From positions 868,001 to 932,000 of the forward strand of contig JAPDOI010000214.1 in assembly GCA_029168955.1 (NCBI GenBank): a stretch of DNA of 64,000 nucleotides, written 5' to 3'. Every line of letters begins with the position of its first letter. The stretch's first letter is position 1. The notes beneath the pieces were generated by a model. That model was not told the DNA's origin. It ran no database searches and worked only from the letters and a program-made list of their open reading frames with translations. Below, one piece after another: positions 1 to 11,453 of the stretch. This stretch comes from Aplectana chamaeleonis. Taxonomy: Eukaryota; Nematoda; Chromadorea; Rhabditida; Cosmocercidae. The translations under genes and the position numbers were made by a program.

Positions 1-1560
1 GGCAATTGTCACCTCGAGCGTGCTATTATCAGGTGGTAGGCGACAAACGCCCGCCAATCTCACCTTCTCGCCCTACATTCGCGCCACAAAGGTGATAATA
101 GCGCGCCAAATTTGAACTTAAGTCTCACCTGTACATAAATTCAGAGTAGTTTTGGTGAAAGCAAGCCGTGTGGGTTTGACAGAGTAGCTTCCCGTTTAAA
201 TCAATATTGTTGAACTCTCACACTTGAATTCAGTGCGTGACTCAATATTCATTAATTGAGCTTCTCTTAATTAGTATCCTATCAAAGCAAGAAATCCGTC
301 ATTGTTGAAACTAAACTCCTCTCATGTAGTCCTGAAATCGTTCGGATGTTCCATCAACAGTTACAGAATTTGTACTTCAATACGAGACGAATATAGACGT
401 ATGCCCTCTATTCCAAAACAAAATTTATTTCTGTCGATCACGTGCGTGCGCGCGCGTATGCCGCGTCTTCCTGGTTACCAAACTTTCTCGCTGTCTACTC
501 GCTCCGCACAAACACGCGAAGGAACAAACTAAATATGCCTCCCAAACAGGGTTTAGGCTGTTTCATTGCATGAACTGTAATGTGCGCATGAATAAAAGCT
601 CCTCAAACTCTCAAGTAACTTACTGTTGCTAGATGTTATGATGTTGTGGCCTTTCTTAATGGCACAGTTTAGGCGGACCATGGTTCATGCGCCCCGCGTG
701 GAAGCCCAGCAAAAAGCAGTATTTCGCTCCATCTAATCCTCAACTAGACACATGGACAGTCAATGCTGATGATTATTTACTGTGAACTGATAGATGAGCC
801 AACACATTATTCTGATTCAATTGTTTGTTGGATAAATGTGAACGAATGGTGATCAAGTTTTGACTAGTGTGAGAAGGCTTGAACAAGTACAGTCAACACA
901 GATCGCAGTGGCGGTTGAATAGTACCAGGAAGTACGCAGAATACGACTTTTCTGTTTTGTAAGAAACCAATGAAGACACGCACATGTACTAGTGCAAAAT
1001 AAATCTGCAGAGCACGTTTTACAGCCAACAAGAGTGGCTGCAGGGCGGAGTGTTGCATCGATTGATATCAATTTTCCTATTTTTTCTTCAGAACAGGAAT
1101 AGTTCGAGTCGTTTTTGGTTTTACTCAATACGTTGATTGAAACGGTTCGACAGCTTATGGAAGGTATAAACTTTTTTTAGCAATTCTCGGCCTAGAGCCG
1201 CCCCACAGCTAGACTCGTTCCTATAGTCTACAGGTCCCCTGTTGTTGCCGTCTGGGCCACTGCTGCTCCTTTCCGGCTCATTGCTGCTGCCGTCCGGGCG
1301 GGCTGGAGCAGTCTGAACGGCAACAGCGTAGAATGTGAGAATGAGCCGGACTGTCAGGGACTCTGATTCCTGTTGGGTGCCGCTCGAACCGAGAAGCCAA
1401 GGGAACTCCGTTAGGTCAAACTGGCCATTCCAAAGGAATGATTTTTTTCTAGAACCATTTTGGGACGTAAAGTTCAAATATGCCCATCGCAGCCGCTTAG
1501 ACTCACTCTAAAAGAAGTTATGAGCGTTTTAGAAGTTTTGCGAAAAGATAGGGGTTCTTC
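1..1560. other. No recognisable gene
   Basis: I see no exon-like reading frame flanked by plausible splice sites here and no recognisable protein domain. The open frames present are short and low in conservation signals. A single CAAGTAACTTA motif near 612 resembles the GTAACTTA repeats at 7.5-8.2 kb. The stretch is left unassigned. Confidence 0.4.
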
Positions 1561-2430
1561 TTGCTAAAAACATGTCCAATCTATGGCGCTGAACACGAAT
1601 CCGGGGTTTGTTTGTTGAACTACTGAGGTTAGCTGTAGGTTACAATAGGTAACATGCCATTTAGGAGGCAAAACCTACCTTTATAATTCGAAACACGACA
1701 AATGGACATTGAATTCGTATTCTACACCCCAAATAACCCCTGCATAGAAATTTTGAGACAAATCTGAGACCAAACTACCGTATACCCACCATAATCTATC
1801 GTAAACTGTCAAAAATCTATAAGCTGACATCAGATCCGTGATGAGCACTCGAAATAACCTCTAGAGGAACGATTTGAGCCACATCTGTCGTCACATTCCG
1901 TAAATCGTGAAAAGTCGCTTTTGCCTTCGAATTTTTCTACCGATGGGGAGCTTTGAACGAATTTGGCCGAAAACTTTGAAAAACAACAAATCAATCCCAG
2001 ATTTGTGATCAGCACCACAAATAGCCCGCCAAGGAGGCCTTGAAGCCAAATCTGGAATATTGTTCCTCAACTCCTTCAGAGCCTTTCAAATAATTTTATA
2101 AATAAACGCCCTTCCGAGAATCCGTACAAGTCCAAAACGCCGTCAGTCTTCACAAAGTTCGGAAAATGATCTTGCGTCCAAACTTTGCCTAGGGAATTTG
2201 CTTTGGGCCCCGAACATGATTATGATGTCCGTTTTCGGATTTTTGAAAGATTCCTGCTCTTTCTGGAGGGTACAGTACATAGGCACGAAAATTAAAGAAT
2301 AATGGCCTATAAATTTTTCAGAGGGCTTCCAGGCAGTTGCCAAGGGCATATTTGGAATCTACGTCAAAAATGATTCTAGAAAAGCACATTTCAATCGAAA
2401 GGGCCAGTTTGGCCAATAGTAGTTTCCTTG
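1561..2430. repeat. Diverged interspersed repeats
   Basis: Degenerate copies of a phrase of the type GAATTCGTGTTCAGCACC followed by AAATAACCCCT recur near 1583, 1705, 1830 and 1990. The same phrase is found near 8630, 58,535, 58,640, 60,750, 60,890 and 61,050. The segment 2300-2430 (TTTTTCAGAG, then CTTCTAGAAAAG) is a diverged direct copy of 4225-4350. No coding capacity is evident. These look like old non-autonomous transposon remnants of one family. Confidence 0.5.
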
Positions 2431-2504
2431 TGAGTCTGTCTATTCGTGCAACTGCAGTACCTGTGCTCGAAATAATCCGAATATTTAAATGAAAATCAAG
2501 TTAA

Positions 2505-3589
2505 AGGCATCGTACGCACAAAAAACCGTAGTTCATTTTTTTTCATGTTTTGCGCAGGCGATTCTCTGACTTCAATACACAATGAGAGTGGGAAGGATCC
2601 ACAAAACCATTAACCTTCGCAAAAAAACTCATTTTAAAGGCAGTGGTCGCGATCAAATATGATTGTCGTCTTTTTCTCTCTGAAACCCTCTCTGGGTCTC
2701 GAGTAGCAGGACCCATCAGAAAAAATCCCGGAAAAACCACTGTTTTGGGCCAAATTTAAAGCCTGAACTTTCTTGTCTTTTGATGGTGGGCGAGCCCACT
2801 CCACATCATCGCCATCGATGACCTCTGCTATCAAGAACATCAGCTGTCTTGAAATTGAATTTCAATCAATGAACCTTCGAATTTATGTACACATCTAGTC
2901 AAAAACATTGACTGAAGTGCTTGCTTTCATTGTTCAACTGTTTTTCTTCGTTAAATTTGCATTTATTTTCGATGATTTTTGACTGCTCGGCATGAGGCTG
3001 CGATCTTTTTCGTCTGCGCTGTGCACGTGTGCATGAACTGGCTTCTCTGGGCCCTAGAAACTCTAATTCTAGACCGTTTTTCACAGCGCTACCTTCATGG
3101 TTTTTCGGCTGTTTTTGATCTAAGCTGATTTTTGTAGTTTTCTCGATAACGTTTCTCATCATGACCACTGCCTTTAAAACGTCTCAAGTTATTAACTTCC
3201 CACCCACCGTCAATTTCAGTGTGTCTGGTGCAATACGTCCTTGGTTTTTTTTCACAAACGTCGGATGTGTTTATTGCTTTAAACTTATCAAGTGGGTGAA
3301 CTTTTCGTTCACAGGAACTTATACTAAAAAAGTATCCATTGGGCAAGTGTGGATGTTAGAATTTCCCGAATTGAAAATTTCAGATGCCGAATCAACTGCG
3401 CCTGTGATGGCGCTTGTGTTCCTTGTGCTAGATGGTTGGCGAAAAGTGGTGGGGGATCGTCACTTTGAACCAATCCAACTTCAGAACCATATGTTTTTGA
3501 TGCACAAAACTTCACCGACGTGGCCCACCGGACTCATTCATGAAGTTGAGCCTGAAAGTGGGAAGTGGTTTTCAGCGCGAACGATGCCT
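2505..3589. mobile_element. TTAA-type MITE, AGGCATCG family, copy 1 (interrupted)
   Basis: The left end reads TTAA then AGGCATCGTACGC (2501 onward). The right end is the inverse, GCGCGAACGATGCCT, followed by TCAA, a one-base variant of TTAA. The last 260 bases match the right part of the copy at 41,014-41,463. A second TTAA element (2638-3173) sits inside it, which explains the extra length. Non-autonomous; no transposase frame is seen. Confidence 0.65.
2638..3173. mobile_element. TTAA-type MITE, AGGCAGTGGTC family, copy 1
   Basis: Flanked by TTAA on both sides (2634-2637 and 3174-3177), with inverted ends AGGCAGTGGTC and GACCACTGCCT. The interior to about 3035 is a direct homologue of 60,032-60,433, including a shared block on hookable landmarks CTTTCTTGTC and CGAGCCCACTCCACATCATC. 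It is nested inside the element at 2505-3589. No transposase frame is present. Confidence 0.7.
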
Positions 3590-3811
3590 TCAAGTTAGAG
3601 TTACCACAATTTCTGCTTTTCCATCAAATTATGGAAACATTGCTCTTATCGTAATTTTCGGTATCAGGGACAGTTAAAACTAATCTGATTACAAATAGCC
3701 AAGAGAATTCTGAGCTGTACGCAGAACTGTTGGGCACAAGCAATATGCGAACTTGCATTGCAACGTTTTCCCGGCGAACATGATGGACATATCATCGGCA
3801 TGCGCCCTGAA

Positions 3812-3916
3812 GAGACTTTGCGTTCCCCATTGAAGGTTGGCGCAAACTCGGTGCACCTATGTTATAGCATATGGCACCAAGTTTGCGCCAACCTTCAATA
3901 GTGAACGCAAAGTCTC
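3812..3916. repeat. Short palindromic repeat
   Basis: Two arms of about 43 bases, containing GAAGGTTGGCGCAAAC and its inverse, are separated by about 19 bases. One arm-like copy of the same sequence lies at about 10,190-10,250, and a short piece (GGCGCAAACTAGGTGC) at 19,930. This is likely a small foldback MITE. The apparent open frame through it is a by-product of the repeat. Confidence 0.6.
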
Positions 3917-4089
3917 ATCAGGATCCATGCCGACGTTACACTATCGTGGGTCCAGCTCTGGCACTGGTCAGCTAGTTTACTTACAAAGCACATTAGCACT
4001 CACCCGTCATCGGGCATAGTCTAGTAAGCCAATTTCTGCATCAAAGGCAGCATACAGATTCGAAAATGCTGTTGAAAGAAATACGTTAT

Positions 4090-4350
4090 TGTGGTCTTAT
4101 GGCTCCAAATAGAAAGCTCACACCATCGGAAGCGTCAAAAATGAGTATAAACTGCTATATTCGAGCCAATATTGAATCGAAAATTCCGCAGTCCCGGTAC
4201 ATTCGTTTTTGCAGTGGAGGCCTATAACATTTTTCAGAGTGTTCTTGGGCAGCTGCGAAGGACATACTCGGACTCCACGTCTGAAAATGCTTCTAGAAAA
4301 GTAAATTTCATGTCGAATGGTTAGTATGGCTAATAGTAGTTCTGTAAGAA
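4090..4350. repeat. Diverged interspersed repeat
   Basis: The segment shares blocks with 61,690-61,850 (GGCTCC then GCTCAC then GCGTCAAAAA-type text) and with 2300-2430. Together these suggest one degenerate element family with at least three copies in the window. No ends could be fixed. Confidence 0.4.
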
Positions 4351-5303
4351 GTAAACTTAAGCTAAGCTAGACCTTATTTGGCACAAAATACGGCTTCAGA
4401 TTTCTTTTTCAGCATGCCTAGGGCGCCAGACTCGCACTATATCATGAAGAACTCAAAAGTTGATACCTATCGTCCACACAGTTTTTGAGCTAAGCTAGTT
4501 AAGTCTCAACGTAATCTTAAGAATATTCTATGCCCCTTCGAGAGCCAGGCCATTACTAGGGCACTACAAGTTATCACAAGGATGCTGAGTTGAACGCAAA
4601 ACTGCTAGGTACAAGCAGGATTCGAACTACATATTTCTGATAACGGAGAAAAAATCAGGTTCGTTCTCGGAGTTCCATTCTATTCGATGCAACGAACTTT
4701 TTTATTACTTGCTTGCAAGTGTCCTCATATTTGAAAAAAAAATTTCTCATATTTCGAAACAATTTTCAGAAATGTGAAAACCGATTAGAAATGTGTAGTG
4801 TCATCCAGCAGAACTGAAAACTAAGGGTAAATTCTGAGGTTTCTTCAGTGTTCGGATAGTTTTGAAACTGTATGGAGTTTCACACCGCTGCACCTCCGTG
4901 ACTTGGCTGAATCTTAAAAGTCAACCAATATCAACGGAACCGTCAGCTCAACGGATTAGAACACCTTGACTCGGAAGAACGACAAACACGCAACTCACTT
5001 TTAGCTTCCTTTCAGATCATTCCAACTATATATTCCACCCACTGCCCAACTTTAACTCCAATTTCGTATGCGGAAAACGACGCAATTATTGCGACCGGAA
5101 GTACTAATAGCTGTTTTTGCAGCGTTTTCACGAGTGAATTGTTTGCATACGGCTCAATCCAGCTGAACTAGGGCATCACACACGCTTCATTAGACATATT
5201 GCTCTTCTTTTTTGTCCACATTGGTTTTTTGACAATTCATATCGAGGTTGGAATTTCGCCTGCTCTTCAATCTTTCATGCACATCAAAGTTCGAATAAAA
5301 ATA
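4351..5303. other. No gene; possible tRNA-derived fragment at about 4600-4650
   Basis: On the - strand, about 4620-4636 reads GTAGTTCGAATCCTGCT, which fits a pol III B box (consensus GGTTCGAATCC). No convincing A box or cloverleaf was found around it, so this is at most a SINE or tRNA remnant. The rest shows no exon-like sequence. Confidence 0.25.
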
Positions 5304-5370
5304 CCAGGTTTTTCAATAAGTTTTGTCGTTCGACAAAAAAATACAATTTTATGATTCAAAATACACTTCA

Positions 5371-6087
5371 TTATTCAGTATAATCTCCCTGAACATTAAT
5401 ACACAGGTTCCAACGATCCTCCAATCTGTGGATCCCAACCCTGAAGTGAGAATCCGGAAGGTCTGCAAAATACGCTTCAACAGCCGTTATGACCTCTTCA
5501 TTTGATGAAAAATGCTTACCACGCATAAATTGTTTGAGTTCTGAAAACGAATGGAAGTCGCTGGGGGCCAAATCTGGTGAAGACGGTGGATGCTCCAACA
5601 ATTCGAACTTTAATTCTTGGATTTTAGTCATTGTCAAAATGCTCTTGTGACACGGTGCATTGTCCTGATGAAAAAGATTTTTTTTGTTCTGCAAACCGGG
5701 TTTTTTTCACGAATTTTTTCCTTCAACTAGTCGAAAAGATTGCAATCGTATTCAGAATTAATTTTTTTCACTAGTTTGCGAGTAACCCACAAACAAAATT
5801 CCTTTCGCATCCCAAAAATCTTATGCCATAACCTCCTTGGCCGATTTCCGGACACGAACTCGTTTCGAAGCCGAACAACCAGGTTCACACCGCTCTTTAG
5901 CCTCTTGTTCTGATTCAGGACCATTCAAAGTCCCATCAAGAGTGATGAATCGATGCACAAAATCCACTTTATCCTTTTCAAAACGCTCCAAATGTTGCTG
6001 AGAAAGCCGCATTCGAATGTGTTTTTGTTCTACTGTTAGCGAATGCGGCATCCATTGTGCACACAGCTTTCTAAAACCCAAAGCCCC
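5371..6087 (-). pseudogene. Degenerate mariner transposase (mellifera/cecropia-like)
   Basis: Three fragments in shifting frames follow the order of a mariner transposase. The first has RKLCAQWMPHSLT and then FITLDGT (cognate of the VTxDE box). The middle is scrambled. The last, from 5694 down, carries LFHQDNAPCHKS and [10 protein letters not shown], the second and third catalytic Asp regions of a DD34D enzyme. It ends with EDRWNLCINVQGDYTE. Frameshifts between 5700 and 5830, and the GC-rich insertion upstream, make it non-functional. The subfamily differs from the mariner at 38.6 kb: the catalytic-block wording resembles the Hsmar1/cecropia-type group. Assignment to mariner is firm; the subfamily is a judgement from motif wording. 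Confidence 0.75.
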
Positions 6088-6235
6088 GGCCGGAGCCGCA
6101 GAGGCACGATTGCGGTACGACTGCGGGGCGATTGCGGTACGACTGCGGGGCGATTGCGGGCAGCCAGACCTTGCCGCAATAGCCCCGCAATCGTACCGCA
6201 ATAGCGCTTTCGTTTCAGCTTTGGCGCTCCTGGTG
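6088..6235. repeat. GC-rich palindromic repeat of CGATTGCGG units
   Basis: Short units of the type GTACGACTGCGGGGCGATT recur in tandem and then appear inverted (CCGCAATCGTACCGCAAT), giving a foldback structure inside the mariner relic. A similar composition of GCGGAGCCGC-type words occurs at 47,860-48,290. Confidence 0.5.
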
Positions 6236-6633
6236 AGCCTATAATTTTGTTTCCAAACCATTTCTGCTATCACCAAGTCATTATTGGCCACTTCTTCTTG
6301 ATTCTTACACAATCTGAACTGAATAAAGTATCTTCCCGTGGACCATAGATTTAATTCACTTTCAGTAGCATTATCCACACATTGGACGCCAAACAATTGG
6401 CTGCCTAAACCACGAATACGTGCTATGTAGTTACGCTGGCACTATAGTTCACGAGAAAGCACAGCTACATGGTATTACATGCAGCTATTTGCCCCTATAT
6501 ATCTCTTCTCCGATGAACTTGTTGCTATTTTGAAAGTCTATTTACTTTTGGTATGGAACGATTACACTCAATTTTTTTTGCTACAGTAGAATTAGTAAAA
6601 TTTTTATCACTTCCACAGAGTAATTCAGGCCTA

Positions 6634-7250
6634 TCCGAATGAGACTGCTCGCCCACGCGGCCGGTGGGCGTGTTGACCGGCCGCCGCGAAGGTTTTCTGG
6701 ATTCGTGAACAGATTACCACGAATATCCTCAGAAAATCGCCGCATTCAATGCGTGTCGAATATGCATTCAACTCGAGTGACCACACCCATCGAAAGATTC
6801 AATCGGAGGGGCACGTGCTGCAAAATTCAATTGCGGGAGCACGGTAGTCCAGCACACCGGCACGCGACGCGGCCGGCACACCGACGTGTGACGCGGCCAG
6901 CTCGCTGAGCATCATCTGGGGCCGCCAGCGGTTGGACGAGGCCTTCAGCGGCCGGGCTGGTAAAGTACCGCAAACTTGGGTAATTGAACCGGCGAGGCTG
7001 CCGACCTCTTTGTTCCGTCTCAGGAGTGCGTCGTATGCTTTCCTTTTTAGAAAATCGTTTCACCATCGAGTTGAAAGTGTAGCATGCACGTATTGAACGT
7101 TTTATTTGTTGGCATACGTGCTGCATTTCGAAGCACAATAGGAGCACGTGCTCCGGTTGCAGCACGTTCCCTTTCTGTGCTCAAAACCGCCTTTTCTTCG
7201 AGTTGAATGCATATTCGACACGCACTGAATGCGCCGATTGCCGGAGTCAG
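6634..7250. mobile_element. Foldback MITE region
   Basis: Inverted arms lie at about 6736-6780 and 7198-7245, sharing GTGTCGAATATGCATTCAAC. The outer part at 6634 starts TCCGAATGAGACTG, the end motif of the element at 28,302-28,529. The interior holds CAAACTTGGGTAATTGAACC at about 6971, a phrase also found at 7778 and inverted at 48,088. The exact ends are uncertain. Confidence 0.5.
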
Positions 7251-7324
7251 ACAAATTGGGAACAGTATTCCACTTAGCTGTATCTCAGTCGTCGGTCAGC
7301 TTGTCTTAAAAATGCCTTCGTGAG

Positions 7325-7445
7325 GTTTAGTGCATACTTATCACAACGAGCGACGCGACATAATGCTTGTCATCTATATCGACCGAAAATCGATATTGCT
7401 GATACGCACTGTCGCGATCGCGCAACGCGGGAGGTATGCACTACT
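7325..7445. repeat. Small ATCGACCGAAAATCGAT-core palindromic MITE, diverged copy
   Basis: The core TATCGACCGAAAATCGATAT is shared with 31,995-32,115 and, with changes, 11,327-11,453. The ends here (TGCATACTTATC and GGAGGTATGCA) are diverged from the GGCCGGGATCATACTTC ends of the other two. Confidence 0.5.
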
Positions 7446-7454
7446 CAGAACAAC

Positions 7455-8185
7455 CAAAACAAGTTACTTGTAATATAAATGTAACTTACTTGAATGTCTC
7501 AAGTAACTTACATTTATATTACATGTAACATACATTTATATTGCATGTAACATACATTTATATTACATGTAACATACATTTATATTACATTTAACTTACA
7601 TTTATATTACATGTAAGTTACACTTATGTTACATGTAACTTACATTTGAATTTTCACTATGGGTGGCCACCACGAGACGCAGACGACACGCGACACAGAG
7701 GGCGTGTTCCAGGCCACACACTACGCCAAAAGAAAGCTGTGCAGGGCCTTCCCTGCTGGTATGGGGTCAAGTGCCTCAAACTTGGGTAATTGAACCAACA
7801 GCGACGCCAGTTGTATGGCTGACCCCGCGAGTGCGTCGTACATCAGCCTTGGAAATATCTTCTTGGTCGATTTAAGTTACTTGCGACTTATATTGTGCCA
7901 TTTAAGTTACATGTAACATATCTGAGGCGCACTGCACGCAGTACCCTCTCAGAAACTGAAATTAATTTGCTTGTAACATATCTAAGCTGATTTAAGTTAC
8001 TTGCGACTTATCTCAAGTCATTTAAGTTACATGTAACATATCGGAGGCGCAGCGCACGCAGTATCCCACCGATATGTTACATGTAACTTAAATGGCCTGA
8101 GATAAGTCACAAGTAACTTACATCGGCTCAGATATGTTACAAGTAACTTGTTTTCGGCCTTTTATGTTACAAGTAACTTGTTTTC
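7455..8185. repeat. GTAACTTA-rich repeat block with 22-bp tandem repeats
   Basis: From about 7500 to 7645 a 22-bp unit (CATACATTTATATTACATGT plus AA) is repeated about six times. From 7870 to 8185 the word AAGTTAC/GTAACTT recurs in both orientations, and 8000-8100 folds on itself around AGCGCACGCAG. This is likely a MITE with subterminal repeats. A unique segment in the middle (7650-7870) has no recognised coding sequence. Confidence 0.6.
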
Positions 8186-8429
8186 ATTTTTCTGAGTAGG
8201 TTTGACGTGTGCTCGTTGCGCAGTCTGACCGCGTGGGGTGGAGAGTCTCTATAGGACAGGCTTATCAACGGGTGTCGTCTCAAAGTGAAAAAATCTTCGG
8301 TAAGAGACCAGAGAGAAGATAGACTTGGTTTCATTCCAGTGGAGTGAATATTCAACTTAATGAAGGCAACTTAGGGGAGTAGCTACCGAAGAAGAGTAAA
8401 CCTTTCGCTTGCAACACCTAATTAATATA

Positions 8430-8605
8430 CCGAATTTTCTCTTGTAGAGGTACACGCACTTCTAGCCCTCAGGCCTCTATTTCGGATGTACTTCAATTAG
8501 AAGTGTACTTCAAATAGAGGGTGTACTTCTAATTCTCAGAGACCCGTCAGTACCCCTATGGCAGGTGTATCTCTAATAGGAGGTGTACTTCTAGCATTTC
8601 GACAA
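8430..8605. repeat. Fragment of the GTACTTC-motif transposon
   Basis: Begins TATACCGAATTTTCTC, close to the left end of the large element at 32,688 (TATACCGTATTTTCTC). It then carries several 17-18-bp units of the type GTACTTCTAATAGAGGT. No right end of that element follows, so this is a solo terminal fragment. Confidence 0.6.
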
Positions 8606-10090
8606 ATAGACCTCAGATTCGTTTTCAGCACTCTAGATTACCCTTACATACAATTTTTGAGCAAAGCCGATTTCTTTTACGAAACATCCCAAATAACTCC
8701 TGATGACACCCATACCTTATCGTTAAATTTTAGCAAAGCTCATAACTCAGCGGGGTCAGCGTATCTGCACGTGGGGAAAACCACCTTCACTGCCAGGTCC
8801 ACGATGTAGTGAAAACGGGGAATGGCTAAAATTTTACTGAATGTTTGTAATTCGTATTGTTTTCTAAATATTTGCGACTTTTTCTAGCGTCTGTCTTATA
8901 CGACATACTCAATGAATGAATGAATAAACTTTTTGGAACCAGCAGCTTGGGGCGTGGTACTGCAAAGTTTTACTATACATAAATGCACAAGAGATACTGA
9001 CAATACGTTTCGTTTCCGCAGATCCGACCTACGCTTTGTAAACTTCGCTTGTGAGGTGGTCGTTCGTTTTTCGAAATCCGATTCAAAGGCAGTGCTTACG
9101 TTTAGAAAACAGCCCGTTTTTCGCAGGAAAGCGAGATTGGGGTCCTTCTGAGAAAAGTAGGGATGGAAGTAACTCAAAAAACGGCCAGGAATCGTGTGAA
9201 AATCTCGTGAACCAGTCGACCGATTGGATCACCCCGCCCAGCCATATGCCAGTTGTCCATAGTTTCTAGTACCAAAGGAACTGTTGCCGAGTTTTTGAAT
9301 ATTGTTTATTCCGGGAAATTGTAAGATTCAAACATGAGCATTCAACTTTCTTAATTTTTCAAGAGTTTCTGCTGCACGAAACAGAAAGCAAAGTCACTTA
9401 CCTAACAATTTCAAAGCTCAAAACAATTTGCGACGTTTTGTTTGACGTTCTGTCTGCAGTGCGCAAAACACACCAACAGGCGTGTAAATAAATAACAAGT
9501 GGGTTTTTTTTTGAAGAAGTTTTTTATTCGGCTTTCAAAAGTTCTGAAGAAACGTTTCCCAATTATCCTCTACATCAAGAACTTGCCCACTGAAAAACAG
9601 AAAACTAGAATACGGCTTTCTATCGTGAACACAGCCTCTAAAAAATTTTGAAAGAAATCCGCTTATCCCTGAAAACACACGCGAGAGAACTATGGTAACT
9701 CGGCTTGGCACAGAATGTGCATAATATAGAATTCAGCTCCATGAATTCAAGTAAGTGTGGTCGAATGTGCTCAAAAAACTCAAAAGCTCAAAACTCAAAG
9801 AGCTTCTAAAGCTCAGAAAATGATTATGAACTTTCACACTAATAAATACTGCCTTCAACAGATAAGCCAACGATAACATGTTTTCAAACGAGTTGGTGTA
9901 ACTCATTTCACCGCCATTGGCTCCCTTGCTTTTCTCGGCATACTGTCGCTGACTATAACTATAGTGCTCCGGAACCACCAGCATATCGGTAGCCGGATTT
10001 TTATCAGAGGAGCAGAAAACCAATAATGGCGACATCATTCCGAAAATAGAGGAGCGTGTTGTTTGTTTGTGCATCAAACGCGTGCATTTT
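8606..10090. other. No gene recognised
   Basis: 8606-8710 has the diverged GGACCTCAGATTCGTTTTC repeat phrase noted at 1.6 kb. The remainder is AT-rich. No exon with supported splice sites or domain was found. A MITE-like AAAGGCAGTG word at about 9086 has no partner and may be chance or a decayed end. Confidence 0.3.
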
Positions 10091-10094
10091 GTAA

Positions 10095-10525
10095 TTGCTC
10101 ACCCTTAACACGAGAATGCGCGCCTTCCCAGAGAAGGTCCACGGGAAAATCGGAGCCCAGCTCTCAAAATTGCTGCGAGAGCAACGTACCGTCGACATGG
10201 ATCCTAATGAGTCTTTGCGTTCACTATTCGAGGTTGGCGCAAACTCGGTACCGTATGCCTCGGTCATAGTTGGCCGATCGGCGTATCTAGCCCGGTCGAT
10301 AATCATGAAAGACATGGATGAGGTAGGGGTGGAGAAAACACCCGATGTACCTGACCCGACCGATGTTCCCATTATATACATAAGGTAAGAAATGAATGAT
10401 ATCCATGATATATGTAGTTCCACATAATGCATACATATTGACCGCGTCAGCCACAGCTGGCCACACCGGGTGTTTTTTGCAACCTCTATTAACCATGTTT
10501 TTCATACGTATCGACCGGGTTGGCC
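10095..10525. repeat. Repeat-derived block with imperfect inverted arms
   Basis: 10,190-10,250 is homologous to the palindrome at 3812-3916. Then 10,285-10,345 and 10,462-10,525 form imperfect inverted arms of about 60 bases (CCCGGTCGATA, CATGAAAGACATGG, AAAACACCCG and inverses). A 97-codon open frame runs through and ends at an apparent AAG|GTAAGA donor. Because both halves are repeats, I do not call it an exon. Confidence 0.5.
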
Positions 10526-10683
10526 ACGGCGAATTTTGCAACCAACTCTGACAGGGGCCAAACAGCACTCCTTGATAGCGGTATCAAACATCTGCTATCA
10601 AACTTTTTGATCAATCCTACAAATGAGTCTTGATTGCCCCCCCCCCTCATGTAAGATAGAGCCTCATCTTTATTTTTTTCAGA

Positions 10684-10818
10684 TGTTTTTTCCGCCACCA
10701 TTTCGCTTGACGATGACTGTCGCATTCGGCTCTATTCTGCTCTTGTCTGTTTTCGGCATTATAGTCTACCTCTTTGTGCAGATACTGCAACAAAATCACA
10801 TACGGAAGAAATACGAGG
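10684..10818 (+). CDS. Candidate exon with one membrane segment, unknown gene
   Basis: A strong acceptor (TTTTTTTCAG) is followed at once by ATG and an open frame of 45 codons. It starts MFFPPPFRLT and contains a hydrophobic run of about 24 residues including FGSILLLSVFGIIVYLF. It ends at GAG|GTAATT. The 3' flank is basic (QNHIRKKYE). An acceptor directly before ATG is also what a trans-splice site looks like, so it could be a first exon with a signal anchor, or an internal or last exon of an otherwise unseen membrane-protein gene; the frame stays open to a stop at 10,863-10,865. No neighbouring exon in matching phase was found, and it does not join gene 1 in an obvious way. Family unknown. 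Confidence 0.35.
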
Positions 10819-10871
10819 TAATTCGACTAGGCAGTCAGCGCTCTCGTACACTCAGACACTCGTAGTCGTAC

Positions 10872-11031
10872 TCCGCCAGACCACTGCCGCATAAAGGCCC
10901 CGAAACGTCGGCCGTTCATCCCGAGACATCGCCCTTCGATGCTCTCTTTAATGCCCATTAAACACTTTGTTTTCCCCGGGACACCTGGCGTTTGCCCCGA
11001 GACAAGCGGAAACAACAGCGGTCTGGCGGCA
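10872..11031. repeat. Small inverted-repeat element
   Basis: The ends CCGCCAGACC and GGTCTGGCGG are inverted copies about 150 bases apart, with CCCCGAAACG and GTTTGCCCCG near them. Probably a MITE. The flanks do not show an obvious target duplication. Confidence 0.4.
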
Positions 11032-11326
11032 TACAAATACAAGTTCCTGAGCACCCCTTATTTCGTGGTCCACGATCGTATAATTTTCACTATTCAGGCT
11101 CAGCTCAAGAGGTCCACTCACCGAGCATTTATGGTTCATGAGGATATGCTTTGAGCGAAGCTGGGCCAGTGTTATGTATATATTGCAAACTCGTGAATAC
11201 TTATAATGACTTCATAAAAATTAACGTGTATATTTTACTGTTTTTGAGAGTTTTCGCGACGTTTGCTGCACTACGCTCTGATTGTGAGTCTGCTTTGTCC
11301 ATACTGCACCACCGGTTGTCACGAAG

Positions 11327-11453
11327 CATGAGGCCGGGATCATACTTCCCGCGACTAGCGACAGTGCACATCAGGCATATCGATTTTTGGTCGATATGGA
11401 TAGTAAACATCGCGTTGCAGCGCTCGTCGCTGGAAGCATGATCCCGGCCTGAG
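11327..11453. mobile_element. MITE with GGCCGGGATCATACTTC ends
   Basis: Inverted ends GGCCGGGATCATACTTC and GAAGCATGATCCCGGCC enclose about 125 bases with a TATCGATTTTTGGTCGATA core. The best partner is 31,995-32,115. Confidence 0.65.

Larger units (their letters stand above)
5304..6410 (-). mobile_element. Mariner relic
   Basis: The 3' terminal repeat begins after a TA at 5302-5303 (CCAGGTTTTTCAATAAG). The transposase relic reads on the - strand from about 6087 to 5371. A matching second terminal repeat was not found upstream of 6410, so the element looks 5'-truncated or rearranged. A GC-rich palindromic repeat (about 6088-6235) interrupts the 5' part of the transposase region. Confidence 0.6.

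Noticed and set aside
3161..3598. 145-codon open frame on +
   Set aside because: It spans the end of one TTAA element and the right half of another; the matching region at 41,019-41,463 is not open, so no coding constraint.
7500..7645. Regular short repeats suggesting a CRISPR array
   Set aside because: Tandem 22-bp units without unique spacers, in a eukaryotic setting.
10095..10388. 97-codon open frame ending at a GTAAGA donor
   Set aside because: Both halves are repeat-derived (homology to 3812-3916 and an internal inverted repeat), and its exit phase does not fit the next candidate exon.
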